Positions 1-9,546 are shown, counted from the first letter of the stretch. The stretch is 64,000 nt of DNA from an uncultured Spirochaetaceae bacterium (GCA_900315435.1 OMYY01000009.1:1-64000); one strand, 5' to 3'. Notes: generated by a model from the sequence alone, not told the origin. Numbers and translations are program-made.

Positions 1-654
1 AGGCGACATGCTCAGGTCCTTCAGGTTGTTCATCTTCGAGAAGACGCTCAGCCGGGCATATTTGGTCACACCCGTGATGAAGACGAACCGCAGCAGGGCT
101 CCCTTCGTCTTGATCACCTGGTAGAAGTTCCCCAGCACCTGCCGCAACTTCTCGACCTCGGGGGAGAAGACGTTGTCCGACAACACCTTGTCGTACTCGT
201 CGACCAGCACGACCACTTTTCCCAGGCAGGACAGTCCGTCAATCAGGTCTGAGAACACGTCGTCGGCATGCTGGGACAGATCGGGTGCTGCAATCCCGTA
301 GGACAAGGCGACTTGCCTCATGGCTTTCTTCAGCCATGCCTCCAAGTCCTCCGCAGTGTTCCTTCCGCAGTTTCCGAAGTCGATGTGGATGATAGGGTAA
401 GGCTTCCAGTCGTAGTCCGTCTTGTCGATGGCAAGGCCTTTGAACAGCTCCCTCCTGCCTTGGAAGATCGCCTCCAATGTGGAGACCGTCAGCGTCTTCC
501 CAAACCTTCGGGGACGGGAAAGGAAGAACATGTTGCCTTCCTGACGGACAAGGGAATGCAGGTACGCAGTCTTGTCCACGTACACGTAGCCTCCTCGCCG
601 GAGATTCTCGAACGAGCCGTTCGCCGTCATGATGGGAAGCAGTTGCTTGCTCAT
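1..654 (-). CDS. AAA-ATPase-like protein (PF09820-type), 3' end outside window
   Basis: Open from the ATG at 654 to the window edge (218 codons, no stop), so the C-terminus is missing. An in-frame TGA lies two codons upstream, which fixes the start. The N-terminus reads as YVDKT, then a degenerate P-loop FLSRPRRFGKT, then YPIIHIDFG and a Walker-B-like VVVLVDEYDK, and later FVFITGVTKYARLSVFS. This is the order known for the AAA-ATPase-like family that usually carries a C-terminal PD-(D/E)XK nuclease-like domain (DUF1703), often present in many copies in spirochaete and Bacteroidetes genomes. The biological role is unknown. No Shine-Dalgarno is visible. A good promoter (684-689 / 661-666) ends 6 nt before the ATG, so the mRNA may be leaderless. 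Confidence 0.85.
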   Translation of the reverse strand, partial: MSKQLLPIMTANGSFENLRRGGYVYVDKTAYLHSLVRQEGNMFFLSRPRRFGKTLTVSTLEAIFQGRRELFKGLAIDKTDYDWKPYPIIHIDFGNCGRNTAEDLEAWLKKAMRQVALSYGIAAPDLSQHADDVFSDLIDGLSCLGKVVVLVDEYDKVLSDNVFSPEVEKLRQVLGNFYQVIKTKGALLRFVFITGVTKYARLSVFSKMNNLKDLSMSP

Positions 655-660
655 GTCTCA

Positions 661-689
661 AGCATACCACAGCCGTGTGTGGATGGCAA
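661..689 (-). promoter_or_regulatory. Sigma-70-type promoter abutting the AAA-ATPase start
   Basis: On the minus strand TTGCCA (684-689), a 17-nt spacer and TATGCT (661-666) with an upstream TGG extension. The -10 ends 6 nt before the ATG at 654, so the transcript would begin at or next to the start codon. Confidence 0.5.
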
Positions 690-896
690 AGAACGCATAC
701 GGCAGACGCTCCCCCATCTGATGCATTGCCAATATCGCAACTTCAACAGCCACCGGACCTTGTCCACAAGGTCGAGTGCAACTGCCAATCATAGCGTCTG
801 AAGCTGGTTTTGACTCGCCACAGTCCAAAAAGCGTTTTGGTCACGAGAAAGTCTTGCGGTGCATGATGTCCGACAGACTCGTCTGCTCTGCACGGT

Positions 897-1550
897 TTAC
901 TCGTTCAAGTTCGGTTTTTCTCCCCGCACGATATAGACAATCCAGGAACAGACACTGGTCATGTGGTCCCCAAGCCGCTCCAGTTCTTTGATGCTCGCGT
1001 AGTACTGGTACAAAGCGGAGCGGTCGGTGGCATCCTTCGGCTCGATGTCCAAGAGTTTCCGGTCCATCTCCAGCCGGAGCGCGTCCACCTTGTCGTCAAG
1101 CTTCGCCAGCTGGATAGCTTTCTGGTCGTCAGGCTCGTCCAGCAGTTCCTGGACCCCGTCGATCATCTGCCGGTCATATTGCAGCATCGCAAGGCACCCT
1201 TCCAACAGGACGGAAATCCGCTTGACGCCACAGAGCGTGGCAAACTTGACCACCATGTCCCCCACCCGTTCCAGATGGGTGACGATTTTCATGCCGGCCA
1301 CCACCGTCCTGATCGCCTTCCCGTAGGGAGCTTCGCTGACTAGGATCCGTACGCCATCGCTCTCGACCAAACTCCGCAACTGGTCGATGAAGGCGTCGTC
1401 GCTGACAATCTTCGCCATCAGGCCCATGTCGTTGTCGGCAACCGCCTGCTGTGCCTGGCTCGCCGCCTCGCCCACACGCAGGCCCATCTCCGAGACCAGT
1501 TTCGAGAACAGTTGCAGTTTCTCATCCAGTCTCGTCATCTGTTTTGCCAT
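897..1550 (-). CDS. phoU: Phosphate uptake regulator PhoU
   Basis: 217-aa all-alpha protein with two PhoU repeats (about residues 15-100 and 115-205). Motifs such as VERVGDMVV and a second LERLGDHM near the C-terminus are the metal-binding E/DxxxD signatures of PhoU. In known systems PhoU links the Pst transporter to the PhoR kinase and limits phosphate uptake. It is the last gene of the pst operon, 14 bp after pstB. The start was moved from an upstream GTG/ATG-rich extension to the ATG at 1550 because GGAGGAAAG sits directly in front of it. No phoB/phoR pair lies beside it. Confidence 0.93.
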   Translation of the reverse strand: MAKQMTRLDEKLQLFSKLVSEMGLRVGEAASQAQQAVADNDMGLMAKIVSDDAFIDQLRSLVESDGVRILVSEAPYGKAIRTVVAGMKIVTHLERVGDMVVKFATLCGVKRISVLLEGCLAMLQYDRQMIDGVQELLDEPDDQKAIQLAKLDDKVDALRLEMDRKLLDIEPKDATDRSALYQYYASIKELERLGDHMTSVCSWIVYIVRGEKPNLNE

Positions 1551-1564
1551 AGCTTTCCTCCTTG

Positions 1565-2335
1565 TCAACCGAAGCGCCCGCTGAGATAGTCTTCCGTCCG
1601 CTTGTCCTTGGGACGGAAGAACAGCTCCTCGGTCGGGCCATGCTCGACCAGATACCCTGTCCGTTGCCCATCAAGCAAAAAGAAACAGGTCTGGTCGCTG
1701 ATGCGGCTCGCCTGCTGCATGTTGTGGGTCACCACGACAATCGTGTAATCCTTTTTCAGCTCGGTCATCAGCCGCTCGATGTTGCTGGTGGCGATCGGAT
1801 CCAGCGCGCTGGTCGGTTCATCCATCAGGATCACCTCTGGCTTGACAGCCAGCGTGCGGGCGATGCATAGGCGCTGCTGCTGTCCGCCAGAAAGGGCAAA
1901 GGCGCTCTCCTTCAGGCGGTCCCTGACCTCGTCCCAGAGGGACGCCTGGCGCAACGATTGCTCAACCAGATCCATCAACCTGTCCCGGTTCCTCAGACCG
2001 TACAACCGTGGCCCATAGGCGACGTTGTCGAAGATCGACATGGGAAACGGGTTGGGCCGCTGGAACACCATGCCGACCCTTCTTCGGAGCTCCAGCACGT
2101 CGATATCCTCAAAAATATCCTGACCATTGAGCTCGATCGAGCCATCATGACGGCATCCATCGACCAGATCGTTCATCCGGTCAAGTTCCCTGAGAAAGGT
2201 CGATTTCCCACATCCCGAGGGGCCGATGCAGGCGGTGATGGCGTGGATGGGGATGTCCACCGTGACGTCCTTCAGCGCATGCTTTTCTCCATACCAGACC
2301 CCCAGATTGGAGATATGAAACACTGTGTCGCTCAT
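1565..2335 (-). CDS. pstB: Phosphate ABC transporter ATP-binding protein PstB
   Basis: 256 aa, the usual PstB length. Walker [10 protein letters not shown] (38-46), the PstB-type [18 protein letters not shown] signature LSGGQQQR (148-155) and Walker B VILMDEP (168-174) followed by SALDP are all intact. It powers the PstC/PstA channel from the cytoplasmic face. Its ATG overlaps the pstA stop by 4 bp (ATGA), indicating translational coupling, and AAGGGA upstream can serve as the ribosome site. Confidence 0.97.
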   Translation of the reverse strand: MSDTVFHISNLGVWYGEKHALKDVTVDIPIHAITACIGPSGCGKSTFLRELDRMNDLVDGCRHDGSIELNGQDIFEDIDVLELRRRVGMVFQRPNPFPMSIFDNVAYGPRLYGLRNRDRLMDLVEQSLRQASLWDEVRDRLKESAFALSGGQQQRLCIARTLAVKPEVILMDEPTSALDPIATSNIERLMTELKKDYTIVVVTHNMQQASRISDQTCFFLLDGQRTGYLVEHGPTEELFFRPKDKRTEDYLSGRFG

Positions 2336-3753
2336 GTATGTTCCCTTCCGGCCGCCAGCCGGTTTGCGGCGAAATCAAAGACAAATACCAGGACCATCAG
2401 CACCAACGCGGTGGCAAAGGCCTTGTCCAGCCCCTGTCCTTCGGTGATGGTCAGGTAAATGTGCATGGCCAGCGTGCGTGCCGGCATCATCGGACTGGTT
2501 GCCAGCGCTGCGCCGCTTCCCACGGTATAGATCAGGGCGGCAGTCTCTCCCACCGCCCTGCCGATGGCAAGGATCATGCCGGTGACAATACCCCGTTTGG
2601 CTGCGGGAAGCACCACCTTCCAGATAGTCTCGACACGGGTCGCCCCAAGCGCGAGGCTTCCCTCACGGAGAGCGCGTGACACCGAATGAATCGCATCTTG
2701 GCTGGTGCGCACAATGGTGGGTAGCACCATCAGACTGACCGTCAGGGTTCCGCTTGCCAGGCAGAAACTCCAGTGGAACTTCTCGACAAAGACCAGCATG
2801 CCGAACAGGCCGAAGATGATCGAGGGGATGCCGTTGAGGATATCGATGGCGGCCGAGACCACCTGATAGGCTTTTCCCCGCTTGGAGTACTCTTCCAGAT
2901 AGACCGCCGATGCGATGCCAAGCGGCGCCGAGACCAATGCCACCAGCAGGATGAAGATAATCGTGTTCAGCAGGATGGTACGGATTCCACCGTATTTGCC
3001 TGACTCGATCGTGTCCTCCATCAAAAACGACATGGTCAGGTTCGGTCCCGACGTGGCTTCCCGGACTTTGAGAAAGGAGACGGATCCCTCGGGCATGCTG
3101 GTGAAGGCAGCCGCCTCCATCATCAGGAACGCTCCCTCGTTGGCAAGCAGGGAATCCAGACCATCAGCCTTGACGACCGGCGTATCAGGGCCACCGATCT
3201 CTCCCCAGGACCCGATACTCCCGGCAAGCAGCTTCTCCAGCGTTTCTTTGTCCACCGCCCCGAGCTGCTGGTTGCCGCGCAAGGCGGCAACGGCAGGATT
3301 GACGGCAAGGACCATGTTCTTGACCGACAAGAGATGAAATCCTTTGGGCGCCGAAGACGCGATGACCATGCTCCCTTTCTGAGGATGTATGGGAAGAGCC
3401 TCGGTGGTGACGATCTCGCTGGCCTTCAATCCCAAAGCCTTTGCCAATGCGGGACGGACCGAATCGTCGATGCACAGGGAAAGGGCCAGGTTGTTTCCGG
3501 TCAATGACCGCCAGCTGGGCACCCTGCCGCGCGCGACGCGTCGCAGGTCGGACCAGGAGATTTCCTTTCCGAAATTGCCGGCTACGGCAAACCCGCTCGT
3601 GGTGCCCGGCACCATGTCGTCCTCGACAATGGAGCGTTTCCAGATTCCACGGAACGCCACATATCCCAGAATCAGCACAAGAAGGATGACGGTCAGCCAC
3701 GTGCAGATATGAATGGCCAGGATCATGGCTTTATCGGATGTCTTCCGGTTCAT
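2332..3753 (-). CDS. pstA: Phosphate ABC transporter permease PstA with a large periplasmic insertion
   Basis: 473 aa against roughly 280-300 aa for typical PstA. Residues 10-34 form TM1. The canonical PstA core resumes at about residue 256 ([11 protein letters not shown]) and runs through the EAA loop [21 protein letters not shown] to the C-terminus. Between them lie about 220 extra residues. Within them, [17 protein letters not shown] (172-188) matches LASLFAGEISNWKELGG of the PstS in the same operon at 9 of 17 positions, and REATSG (231-236) recalls the PstS RDETSG phosphate loop, although order and spacing differ. The insert is therefore probably a degenerate PBP-like domain tethered to the channel. 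Strong SD GGAGGAAAC; 4-bp overlaps with pstC and pstB. Confidence 0.9.
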   Translation of the reverse strand: MNRKTSDKAMILAIHICTWLTVILLVLILGYVAFRGIWKRSIVEDDMVPGTTSGFAVAGNFGKEISWSDLRRVARGRVPSWRSLTGNNLALSLCIDDSVRPALAKALGLKASEIVTTEALPIHPQKGSMVIASSAPKGFHLLSVKNMVLAVNPAVAALRGNQQLGAVDKETLEKLLAGSIGSWGEIGGPDTPVVKADGLDSLLANEGAFLMMEAAAFTSMPEGSVSFLKVREATSGPNLTMSFLMEDTIESGKYGGIRTILLNTIIFILLVALVSAPLGIASAVYLEEYSKRGKAYQVVSAAIDILNGIPSIIFGLFGMLVFVEKFHWSFCLASGTLTVSLMVLPTIVRTSQDAIHSVSRALREGSLALGATRVETIWKVVLPAAKRGIVTGMILAIGRAVGETAALIYTVGSGAALATSPMMPARTLAMHIYLTITEGQGLDKAFATALVLMVLVFVFDFAANRLAAGREHT

Positions 3754-4616
3754 TGTTTCCTCCGGGCGATGATGACCACAAGGCCGTTGGAAACCAGAAT
3801 GCAGAGATAGAGCAGCATGGCGGTGGCGAAAAGGGCCTGCATGTGTGTTCCTTCGGCATAGCCCATGTCAGTGACAATGTTCATCGTCAGTGTCCTTCCC
3901 ATGTCGGTAAGCCGATGGAAGGCTAGAGGCGCATTGCCACCCACCAGCAGCACGGCGGTCGTCTCGCCGACTGCCCTTCCCAACCCGAGCAGGAAGGCCG
4001 AGACGATACCCTGCCTCGCGGCCGGGATAATCACCTTGAAAATCGTCTGGGTCCTGGTCGCGCCCAAACCATAGGAGGCCTCGTGCAGGGTATGGTCCAC
4101 GCTTGCCAACGACACCTCGGTAACGTTGATGATGGTGGGCATGATCATGATGGCAAGAATCAGTGCGGCGGAAAGCAGCGAGTAACCGTTGCCACCCCAG
4201 ATGATCCGGACCATCGGAACAATGACCGAGATGCCGAACAGGCCGAAGATAACCGAAGGGATTCCGGCCAGAAGGCTTACTCCTGTCTTGATCACATCCC
4301 GTTTCCACCCCTTGGAGAGCAACGCCAAATAGATGGCCGCCGAAAGGGAGAACGGTGTAGCCAGAAGAAGCGCCAAGACAGTCACCACGAGACTCGCTTC
4401 CACGAAGACGGCGATTCCATAGTGTGGTTCAGCCGCCGACGGACTCCAATCGGAGCTGAAGAGGAACTCGCCGAGTGGTATCGTGTGGAAAGCGGGAAGC
4501 CCCTCGGAAAAGAGGTAAAGCGTAATCAGGATGACTGCCGCGAGCGACACAAAGGCGGTGAGCAGCAGGATTGCCCTGAGCCCACCGTCAACACGTTTTC
4601 TTGACGAAAGTGTCAT
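3750..4616 (-). CDS. pstC: Phosphate ABC transporter permease PstC
   Basis: 288 aa with about six transmembrane segments. The binding-protein-dependent permease EAA motif appears as EASYGLGATRTQTIFKVIIP. The family-typical GIPSVIFGLFG is present and also occurs in PstA as [11 protein letters not shown]. It forms the phosphate channel with PstA. A TTG two codons upstream could also start it, but the ATG at 4616 directly follows the pstS stop (TGACGATG), so I prefer it. There is no convincing SD, so coupling to pstS translation is likely. Confidence 0.94.
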   Translation of the reverse strand: MTLSSRKRVDGGLRAILLLTAFVSLAAVILITLYLFSEGLPAFHTIPLGEFLFSSDWSPSAAEPHYGIAVFVEASLVVTVLALLLATPFSLSAAIYLALLSKGWKRDVIKTGVSLLAGIPSVIFGLFGISVIVPMVRIIWGGNGYSLLSAALILAIMIMPTIINVTEVSLASVDHTLHEASYGLGATRTQTIFKVIIPAARQGIVSAFLLGLGRAVGETTAVLLVGGNAPLAFHRLTDMGRTLTMNIVTDMGYAEGTHMQALFATAMLLYLCILVSNGLVVIIARRKQ

Positions 4617-4618
4617 CG

Positions 4619-5467
4619 TCAATTGACCGGGATGAAACCCGCCTCCCCGACCAGCGACTGTCCGTCAGCGGAAAGGAGGTAATCGACAAACCGCTTCTCT
4701 CCACCCTGCGGTTCACCCTTCGTGACCAGGTACAACGCACGGCTGATCGGATAGGAGCCGTCCTTCACGTTGGCGGCGCTTGGGGTGACACCATCGATGG
4801 TCAGCACCCTGCCGCCGGCGCTGGTGACAATCTGTCCAAACGCCATGCCGATGTAGCCGACAGAGCCCGGGGTCGAGGCGACCTTCGCTGCAAGCTCCCC
4901 GTTTTCCTTGGCGACGATGGCATCTTTGCTCGGAACCTTCTTCGCCTTGTCCAGGACAATCTCTTTGAAAGAGCCGTAGGTACCGCTGGTCTCGTCGCGG
5001 ACAATCAAATGGACCGCCTCGTCATTTCCACCCAATTCTTTCCAGTTGGAAATCTCGCCAGCGAACAAGCTTGCCAGCTGGGCCATGGTCAGGTTGCTCA
5101 CCCCGACATCGCCATGCACCGCGACCGAAAGTCCGTCCAGAGCGATGGTGGTAGGAACCAGACCTGCGGAAACCTCGTTGGCCTTCAGCTCGCGGCTCGA
5201 CCCGGCAAGCGACAACGTGCCGGCCATCAGCCCCTTCAAACCGACGGAAGAACCGAGAGTCTCGTAGGAAACCTTCATGTCGGGGTTCTTGGCCTCGAAA
5301 GGCTCGATGGCCGCTTCGACAATCGGGGCGACGGTGGAAGAGCCTCCAAAGGTATAGTTCGTAACGGACACTTTCTGCGAAGCGGCGTTTTCCTTTGTTC
5401 CCGCGGCAAAGACTGCGGTGACTGCGAGAATCAGCAACCAAGAAATCGCATGTACTTTCTTTTGCAT
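4619..5467 (-). CDS. pstS: Phosphate-binding protein PstS
   Basis: 282 aa. The signal peptide (about 1-21) is followed by AAGTKENA, a start also seen in the binding protein at 58252. Family motifs are GGSSTVAPI near the N-terminus, SSVGLKGL, LASLFAGEISNWKELGG, RDETSGTYGSF (phosphate and anion contacts) and VGYIGMAFG. It captures phosphate outside the membrane for PstCA. It is first in the operon pstS-pstC-pstA-pstB-phoU, as expected for the most abundant subunit. No Cys follows the signal peptide, so it is a soluble periplasmic protein rather than a lipoprotein. Confidence 0.95.
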   Translation of the reverse strand: MQKKVHAISWLLILAVTAVFAAGTKENAASQKVSVTNYTFGGSSTVAPIVEAAIEPFEAKNPDMKVSYETLGSSVGLKGLMAGTLSLAGSSRELKANEVSAGLVPTTIALDGLSVAVHGDVGVSNLTMAQLASLFAGEISNWKELGGNDEAVHLIVRDETSGTYGSFKEIVLDKAKKVPSKDAIVAKENGELAAKVASTPGSVGYIGMAFGQIVTSAGGRVLTIDGVTPSAANVKDGSYPISRALYLVTKGEPQGGEKRFVDYLLSADGQSLVGEAGFIPVN

Positions 5468-5707
5468 GTTTCTGTTTCACTCCTGTGTTGCCCCTACGAT
5501 AGGAGTCTTCCTTCAGGAAATGAAAAAGAAAGTGTGAAAAAAAGATGAAACGGGCTAAGGATCGGTTTTCTTGTGGAAAGTCACGAAAAGAACCACTGCA
5601 AGCGATCTCTTTTCCCCCAACCGATTTGCGGGCTATCTATCGATAGAACAACCATGGAACCATCTGCGGATTGCCATACACAACTTTTCCCAGAACCTTT
5701 TTGTGGG

Positions 5708-5713
5708 TATAGT
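5708..5713 (+). promoter_or_regulatory. Candidate -10 for the cupin gene
   Basis: TATAGT ends 29 nt before the ATG at 5743. A poor -35 (TTTTCC) lies 17 nt upstream. The remaining 275-bp gap between pstS and the cupin shows nothing else recognisable. The pst promoter must lie on its minus strand, but no strong hexamer pair is evident. Confidence 0.35.
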
Positions 5714-5742
5714 AGGAGCATCTGCAAAAACGGGAGACAGCT

Positions 5743-6066
5743 ATGCTTTGTTACAATAAGGATGCCATTTTCAAGGATCTTGGCGGTGGCGTGACACGAA
5801 AGATCGTCGCTTACGACGAGGGCATGATGGTCTGTGAACTGACCTTCAAGAAGGGTGCTGTGGGCACTCCCCATCACCATCCCCACGAACAGATCGGCTA
5901 CATCATCAGCGGTTCCTTCGAGGTCACCGATGGCGAAGAGACGAAGGTCTTGAAGGCGGGGGACTGCTATCTGGTCAAGCCCGATTCGGTCCATGGAGTG
6001 AAAGCGCTGGAAGATTCCAAACTGCTCGACGTCTTTACGCCAATGCGGAAGGATTTTCTTGCCTGA
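5743..6066 (+). CDS. Small cupin-domain protein
   Basis: 107-aa single-domain cupin. Motif 1 is GTPHHHPHEQIGYIISGSFEV, where the two spaced histidines and the glutamate are the usual metal ligands. Motif 2 is LVKPDSVHGVKAL, which supplies the last histidine. It resembles KdgF-like small cupins that act on uronate-derived sugars, but small cupins are functionally diverse and no sugar genes are adjacent, so the substrate is unknown. SD GGGAGA sits 5 nt before the ATG. It appears monocistronic between the divergent pst operon and tig. Confidence 0.85.
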   Translation: MLCYNKDAIFKDLGGGVTRKIVAYDEGMMVCELTFKKGAVGTPHHHPHEQIGYIISGSFEVTDGEETKVLKAGDCYLVKPDSVHGVKALEDSKLLDVFTPMRKDFLA

Positions 6067-6129
6067 GCGGAGCCCTGCCTTTCCTAGAGAAAGTCTGGAC
6101 ACGTTATTTATGGAAATTTCTGGAATTAG

Positions 6130-6184
6130 CTTGCGGGGACGCAAGAAAAAAACGAGGAAAGTTTTTTTGTCGCACTCGACAAAA
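6130..6184. repeat. Two adjacent inverted repeats upstream of the tig promoter
   Basis: CTTGCG-GGGA-CGCAAG (6130-6145) and TTTTGTCG-CACT-CGACAAAA (6165-6184) are perfect 6-bp and 8-bp inverted repeats in the 260-bp gap between the cupin and tig. Neither is followed by a clean T-run on the plus strand. The second ends 8 bp before the tig -35 and could be an operator or a weak terminator. Confidence 0.4.
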
Positions 6185-6191
6185 TCAATTG

Positions 6192-6220
6192 TAGACACAG
6201 CCATTTCACTTCCATATAAT
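6192..6220 (+). promoter_or_regulatory. Promoter of the tig-clpP-clpX-nrnA operon
   Basis: TAGACA (6192-6197), 17-nt spacer, perfect TATAAT (6215-6220). It would give a leader of about 100 nt before tig. No CIRCE-type heat-shock operator is visible. Confidence 0.65.
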
Positions 6221-6325
6221 GGGTAGCGCTACACTCACGTGGAAGTGGTGTGCGTTTCTGTGCGCACGCACCTGAATGAGTCACCAAATTTCATCGTCTC
6301 TTATTTGAGACAAAAGGAAATGTAT

Positions 6326-7690
6326 ATGAGCGATGCAAAGAACATCAAGGCGCTTGAGAATTCCAGCGTTGAGCTGACGCTGACCCTTCCCGCCGCCAGA
6401 ATCGAGGAAGACTATCAGAAGTCTTTGGCCAAGTACGTGAAGAACGCGCAGATTCCGGGCTTCCGCAAAGGCCATGTCCCCGCTTCCGTTCTGGAAAAGA
6501 AATTCGGCGAGTCTCTTCGCACCGAAACCACCTTCGACACCATGGAGGCCTTTCTGAAGGAAGAGCTGGAGAAGCTGGATGACGCCCAGAAACCGCTTCC
6601 CTACTGCACCCCCGTGCTGCAGGACGAGGAAAAGCTGTTGCCGTTCAAGAAGGATACCGACGTGACCTTCTCCGTCAAATATGATGTCAAGCCGCAGTTC
6701 GAGCTTCCCCAGTACACCGGTATGAAGCTCACCATCCCCAACGTCAAGGTTACCGATGCCGACGTGGCCAAGGAACTGGACAAGCTTCGCGAGCAGAACG
6801 CCATGGTCGTCGACAAGAAGGATCGCGTCGCCGAAGACGGCAACATCGTCAACATCGACTATGTCGAGCTGGACAAGGACGGCAAGGAAGTCAAGGCCAG
6901 CGAGCGCAAGGATTTCACTTTCACCCTCGGCTCCGGCTACAACTACTATGAGATCGACAAGGAAGTCGCCGGCATGAAGGTCGGCGAGACCAAGACAATC
7001 GAGAAGAACTACCCGAAAGAGTTCAAGACCGCCGACCTGGCAGGCAAGACCGTCACCCTGAAAGTCACGCTGAAGAGCGTCAAGGTCAAGGACGTCCCCG
7101 CATTGGACGACGAGTTCGCCCAGGACATCAAGGAAGAGTACAAGACTGTCGCCGACCTGACCAAGGCCACCCGCGAGAAGCTTGAGAAGCAGCTTGCCGA
7201 CAAGCTTTCCGACGACAAGTTCGACAAGATTGCCGACGAGCTGGCCAAGAACGTCAAGATCGACCTTCCGCAGAGCATGGTCGACCTCGAGCTGGACCGC
7301 GACTGGAGCAACTATATCAGACAGACCGGCCTTTCCGAAGACCAGGTCCTGAAGTTCCTCTCCTTCCAGCAGAAGGACAAGGCAGCCCTCCAGAACGAAT
7401 GGAAGGCCGACGCCGAGAAGACCCTGCGCGTGCAGCTGGTGATGGACAAGATCAAGGAGAAGGAGAATTTCACCGTCTCTCCGGAGGAACTTGAAAAGGC
7501 CGAAAAAGAACAGCTGAAGGACGTCACCGACGAGAATCAGAAGAAATACTACCGCACCCTGCTGGAAGAGGACCTCAAGTTCAACAAGGTCAGCGATTTC
7601 CTCGAGGCGAACAACACCTTCACCCCGGACAAGGAGATGAGCTTCGACGCCTACGTCAACGGACAGGCGGCAACCGAAGCAGCAAAATAA
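6326..7690 (+). CDS. tig: Trigger factor
   Basis: 454 aa, the normal size. The N-terminal ribosome-binding domain has the signature PGFRKGHVP (the FRK loop). A central FKBP-type PPIase domain (about 155-245) and a lysine/glutamate-rich helical C-terminal chaperone domain follow. It binds the ribosome exit tunnel and shields nascent chains. The reading frame is open upstream to 6239, but AAGGAA is correctly spaced only for the ATG at 6326 (MSDAKN), so I use that start. It heads a tig-clpP-clpX cluster, a widely conserved arrangement that pairs folding with degradation. Confidence 0.96.
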   Translation: MSDAKNIKALENSSVELTLTLPAARIEEDYQKSLAKYVKNAQIPGFRKGHVPASVLEKKFGESLRTETTFDTMEAFLKEELEKLDDAQKPLPYCTPVLQDEEKLLPFKKDTDVTFSVKYDVKPQFELPQYTGMKLTIPNVKVTDADVAKELDKLREQNAMVVDKKDRVAEDGNIVNIDYVELDKDGKEVKASERKDFTFTLGSGYNYYEIDKEVAGMKVGETKTIEKNYPKEFKTADLAGKTVTLKVTLKSVKVKDVPALDDEFAQDIKEEYKTVADLTKATREKLEKQLADKLSDDKFDKIADELAKNVKIDLPQSMVDLELDRDWSNYIRQTGLSEDQVLKFLSFQQKDKAALQNEWKADAEKTLRVQLVMDKIKEKENFTVSPEELEKAEKEQLKDVTDENQKKYYRTLLEEDLKFNKVSDFLEANNTFTPDKEMSFDAYVNGQAATEAAK

Positions 7691-7705
7691 GGAGCCATAG
7701 AAGCA

Positions 7706-8302
7706 ATGGAACGGATGCAATCGTACATCCCGATGGTCGTTGAGCAGAACGGAGTGAGAGAACGTTCGTATGACATTTTCAGCCGGCTGCTCAAGGATCG
7801 CATCGTCTTTCTCGACGGGGAAATCAACGACGCCACGGCAGATCTGGTCATCGCTCAGTTGCTGTTCCTGGAGTCCGAGGACCCGAAGAAGGACATCAGT
7901 CTCTACATCAACAGCCCAGGAGGCAGTGTGACGGCGGGACTGGCGATCTACGACACGATGCAATATCTCCAGTCCCCCGTCCAGACCATCTGCATGGGAC
8001 AGGCCGCCAGCATGGCGGCCATCCTCCTTGCAGGTGGCGCCAAAGGCAAACGCTATGTGCTTCCTTCCGCGCGGGTGATGATCCACCAGCCTTGGGGAAG
8101 CGTCGAGGGGCAGGAGACGGATATCCGCATCCAGTCCGCCGAAATGGAACGCATCAAGCGCCTTACGCTCGACATCCTTGCCCGCCACACGGGCAAGGAC
8201 CTGCAGACGTTGCAGGCGGATACGGAGCGGGACTTCTATCTGACGAGCCAGGATGCTGTCGAGTACGGAATCGTCGACAGCGTCATGCGTAGGGGGAACT
8301 GA
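7706..8302 (+). CDS. clpP: ATP-dependent Clp protease proteolytic subunit
   Basis: 198-aa serine protease. The catalytic triad is visible: Ser102 in GQAASMAA, His127 in MIHQPWG and Asp176 in TERDFYL, with the same spacings (25 and 49) as E. coli ClpP. It assembles as the tetradecameric barrel fed by ClpX. SD AAGGAG lies about 12 nt upstream, and an in-frame ATG at 7715 is an alternative start. It lies 15 bp after tig, and its TGA overlaps the clpX ATG by one base. Confidence 0.97.
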   Translation: MERMQSYIPMVVEQNGVRERSYDIFSRLLKDRIVFLDGEINDATADLVIAQLLFLESEDPKKDISLYINSPGGSVTAGLAIYDTMQYLQSPVQTICMGQAASMAAILLAGGAKGKRYVLPSARVMIHQPWGSVEGQETDIRIQSAEMERIKRLTLDILARHTGKDLQTLQADTERDFYLTSQDAVEYGIVDSVMRRGN

Positions 8303-9546
8303 TGGCACGCAACCAGCAAGTCTGCTCTTTCTGCGGAAAGAGCATCAAGGACGTGAAACGTCTGATCAACGGGCCCGGAGTGGCCATTTGTGACGAATGC
8401 GTGAAGATCTGCGAGGAGATGCTCCGCGAGGATCCTGCCATGCAAGGGGCATCCATCGACACTTTGCCCGAGAAGATCCCTACTCCCGAGGAACTCAAGG
8501 AGTTCATGGATCAGTACGTGATTGGCCAGGACGAGGCCAAACGGATTCTCGCCGTGGCGGTCTACAACCACTACAAGCGGGTGAAGTACGAGAAGAAACT
8601 TGATACCGAGATGGAGAAGTCCAACATCCTGATGGTTGGCCCTACCGGAACGGGAAAGACGTTGCTCGCCCGGACCCTTGCACGCAAGCTCCAGGTGCCT
8701 TTCGCCATCGCTGACGCCACCACGCTCACCGAGGCCGGTTATGTTGGCGAAGATGTCGAGAACATTCTGCTGAAGCTGATCCAGAACGCGGACGACAACG
8801 TCGCCGCCGCGGAGCATGGCATCATTTTCATCGATGAAATCGACAAAATCGCGAAGAAGGAGGGGGAAAACCCTTCCATCACGCGTGATGTCAGCGGCGA
8901 GGGCGTGCAGCAGGCGCTTTTGAAAATCATCGAGGGGACGGTCGCTTCGGTCCCGCCACAGGGGGGGCGCAAGCATCCGAACCAGGAGATGATCCGCATC
9001 AACACCAAGGATATCCTTTTTATCTGCGGAGGTGCCTTCGTAGGTTTGGACAAGGTGATCGAGAAACGTGTCAGCACCCATTCTATGGGCTTTGGCGCCA
9101 AGGTCGAGGATACTTCCAAACGGAGCCTCCATGACTTGTACGCGCAGCTTGTTCCCGATGACCTGATCAAGTTCGGCCTGATTCCAGAGTTCATCGGCAG
9201 ATTGCCCATCCATGTCGCGCTGGACAACCTGAACAAGGAAGACCTGAAGCGGATCATTACCGAACCGAAGAACTCGGTGCTCAAGCAATACCAGCAAAGC
9301 TTCAAGATCGATGGCATTGACTTGGTTTTTGAAGACGACGCGGTGGACGCGATCGCCCAGAAAGCAATCGAGCAGAACACCGGAGCCCGTGGCATCAGGT
9401 CCATCGTTGAAGGGATGATGATGGATATCATGTATCGGATTCCTTCGATTCCGAATGTGAAGCAGGTCATCGTCTCCCGCGAGTCGGTCCTTAACCGCAA
9501 GAATCCTAAAATAATCGGAACGGATGGGAAGGAGATCGCTCTGTGA
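8302..9546 (+). CDS. clpX: ATP-dependent Clp protease ATP-binding subunit ClpX
   Basis: 414 aa. The N-terminal C4 zinc-binding domain uses C8, C11, C30 and C33. The AAA+ core has Walker A GPTGTGKT (113-120), Walker [10 protein letters not shown], pore loop GYVGEDVE, and the ClpX-typical IPEFIGRLP and TGARGIRSI sensor regions. It unfolds tagged substrates and passes them to ClpP. The start overlaps the clpP stop (TGATG), so expression is translationally coupled. Confidence 0.98.
   Translation: MARNQQVCSFCGKSIKDVKRLINGPGVAICDECVKICEEMLREDPAMQGASIDTLPEKIPTPEELKEFMDQYVIGQDEAKRILAVAVYNHYKRVKYEKKLDTEMEKSNILMVGPTGTGKTLLARTLARKLQVPFAIADATTLTEAGYVGEDVENILLKLIQNADDNVAAAEHGIIFIDEIDKIAKKEGENPSITRDVSGEGVQQALLKIIEGTVASVPPQGGRKHPNQEMIRINTKDILFICGGAFVGLDKVIEKRVSTHSMGFGAKVEDTSKRSLHDLYAQLVPDDLIKFGLIPEFIGRLPIHVALDNLNKEDLKRIITEPKNSVLKQYQQSFKIDGIDLVFEDDAVDAIAQKAIEQNTGARGIRSIVEGMMMDIMYRIPSIPNVKQVIVSRESVLNRKNPKIIGTDGKEIAL

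Noticed and set aside
6130-6184. CIRCE heat-shock operator before tig
   Set aside because: The two inverted repeats there do not match TTAGCACTC-N9-GAGTGCTAA.
5581-6204. 207-codon minus-strand frame over the cupin gene
   Set aside because: It covers the cupin and the tig promoter region and shows no family signature.
6281-8308. 675-codon open frame antisense to tig and clpP
   Set aside because: It is low in complexity (L/V/D/G-rich), has no domain, and arises because biased third-codon positions in tig and clpP avoid stops on the opposite strand. The sense genes are certain.
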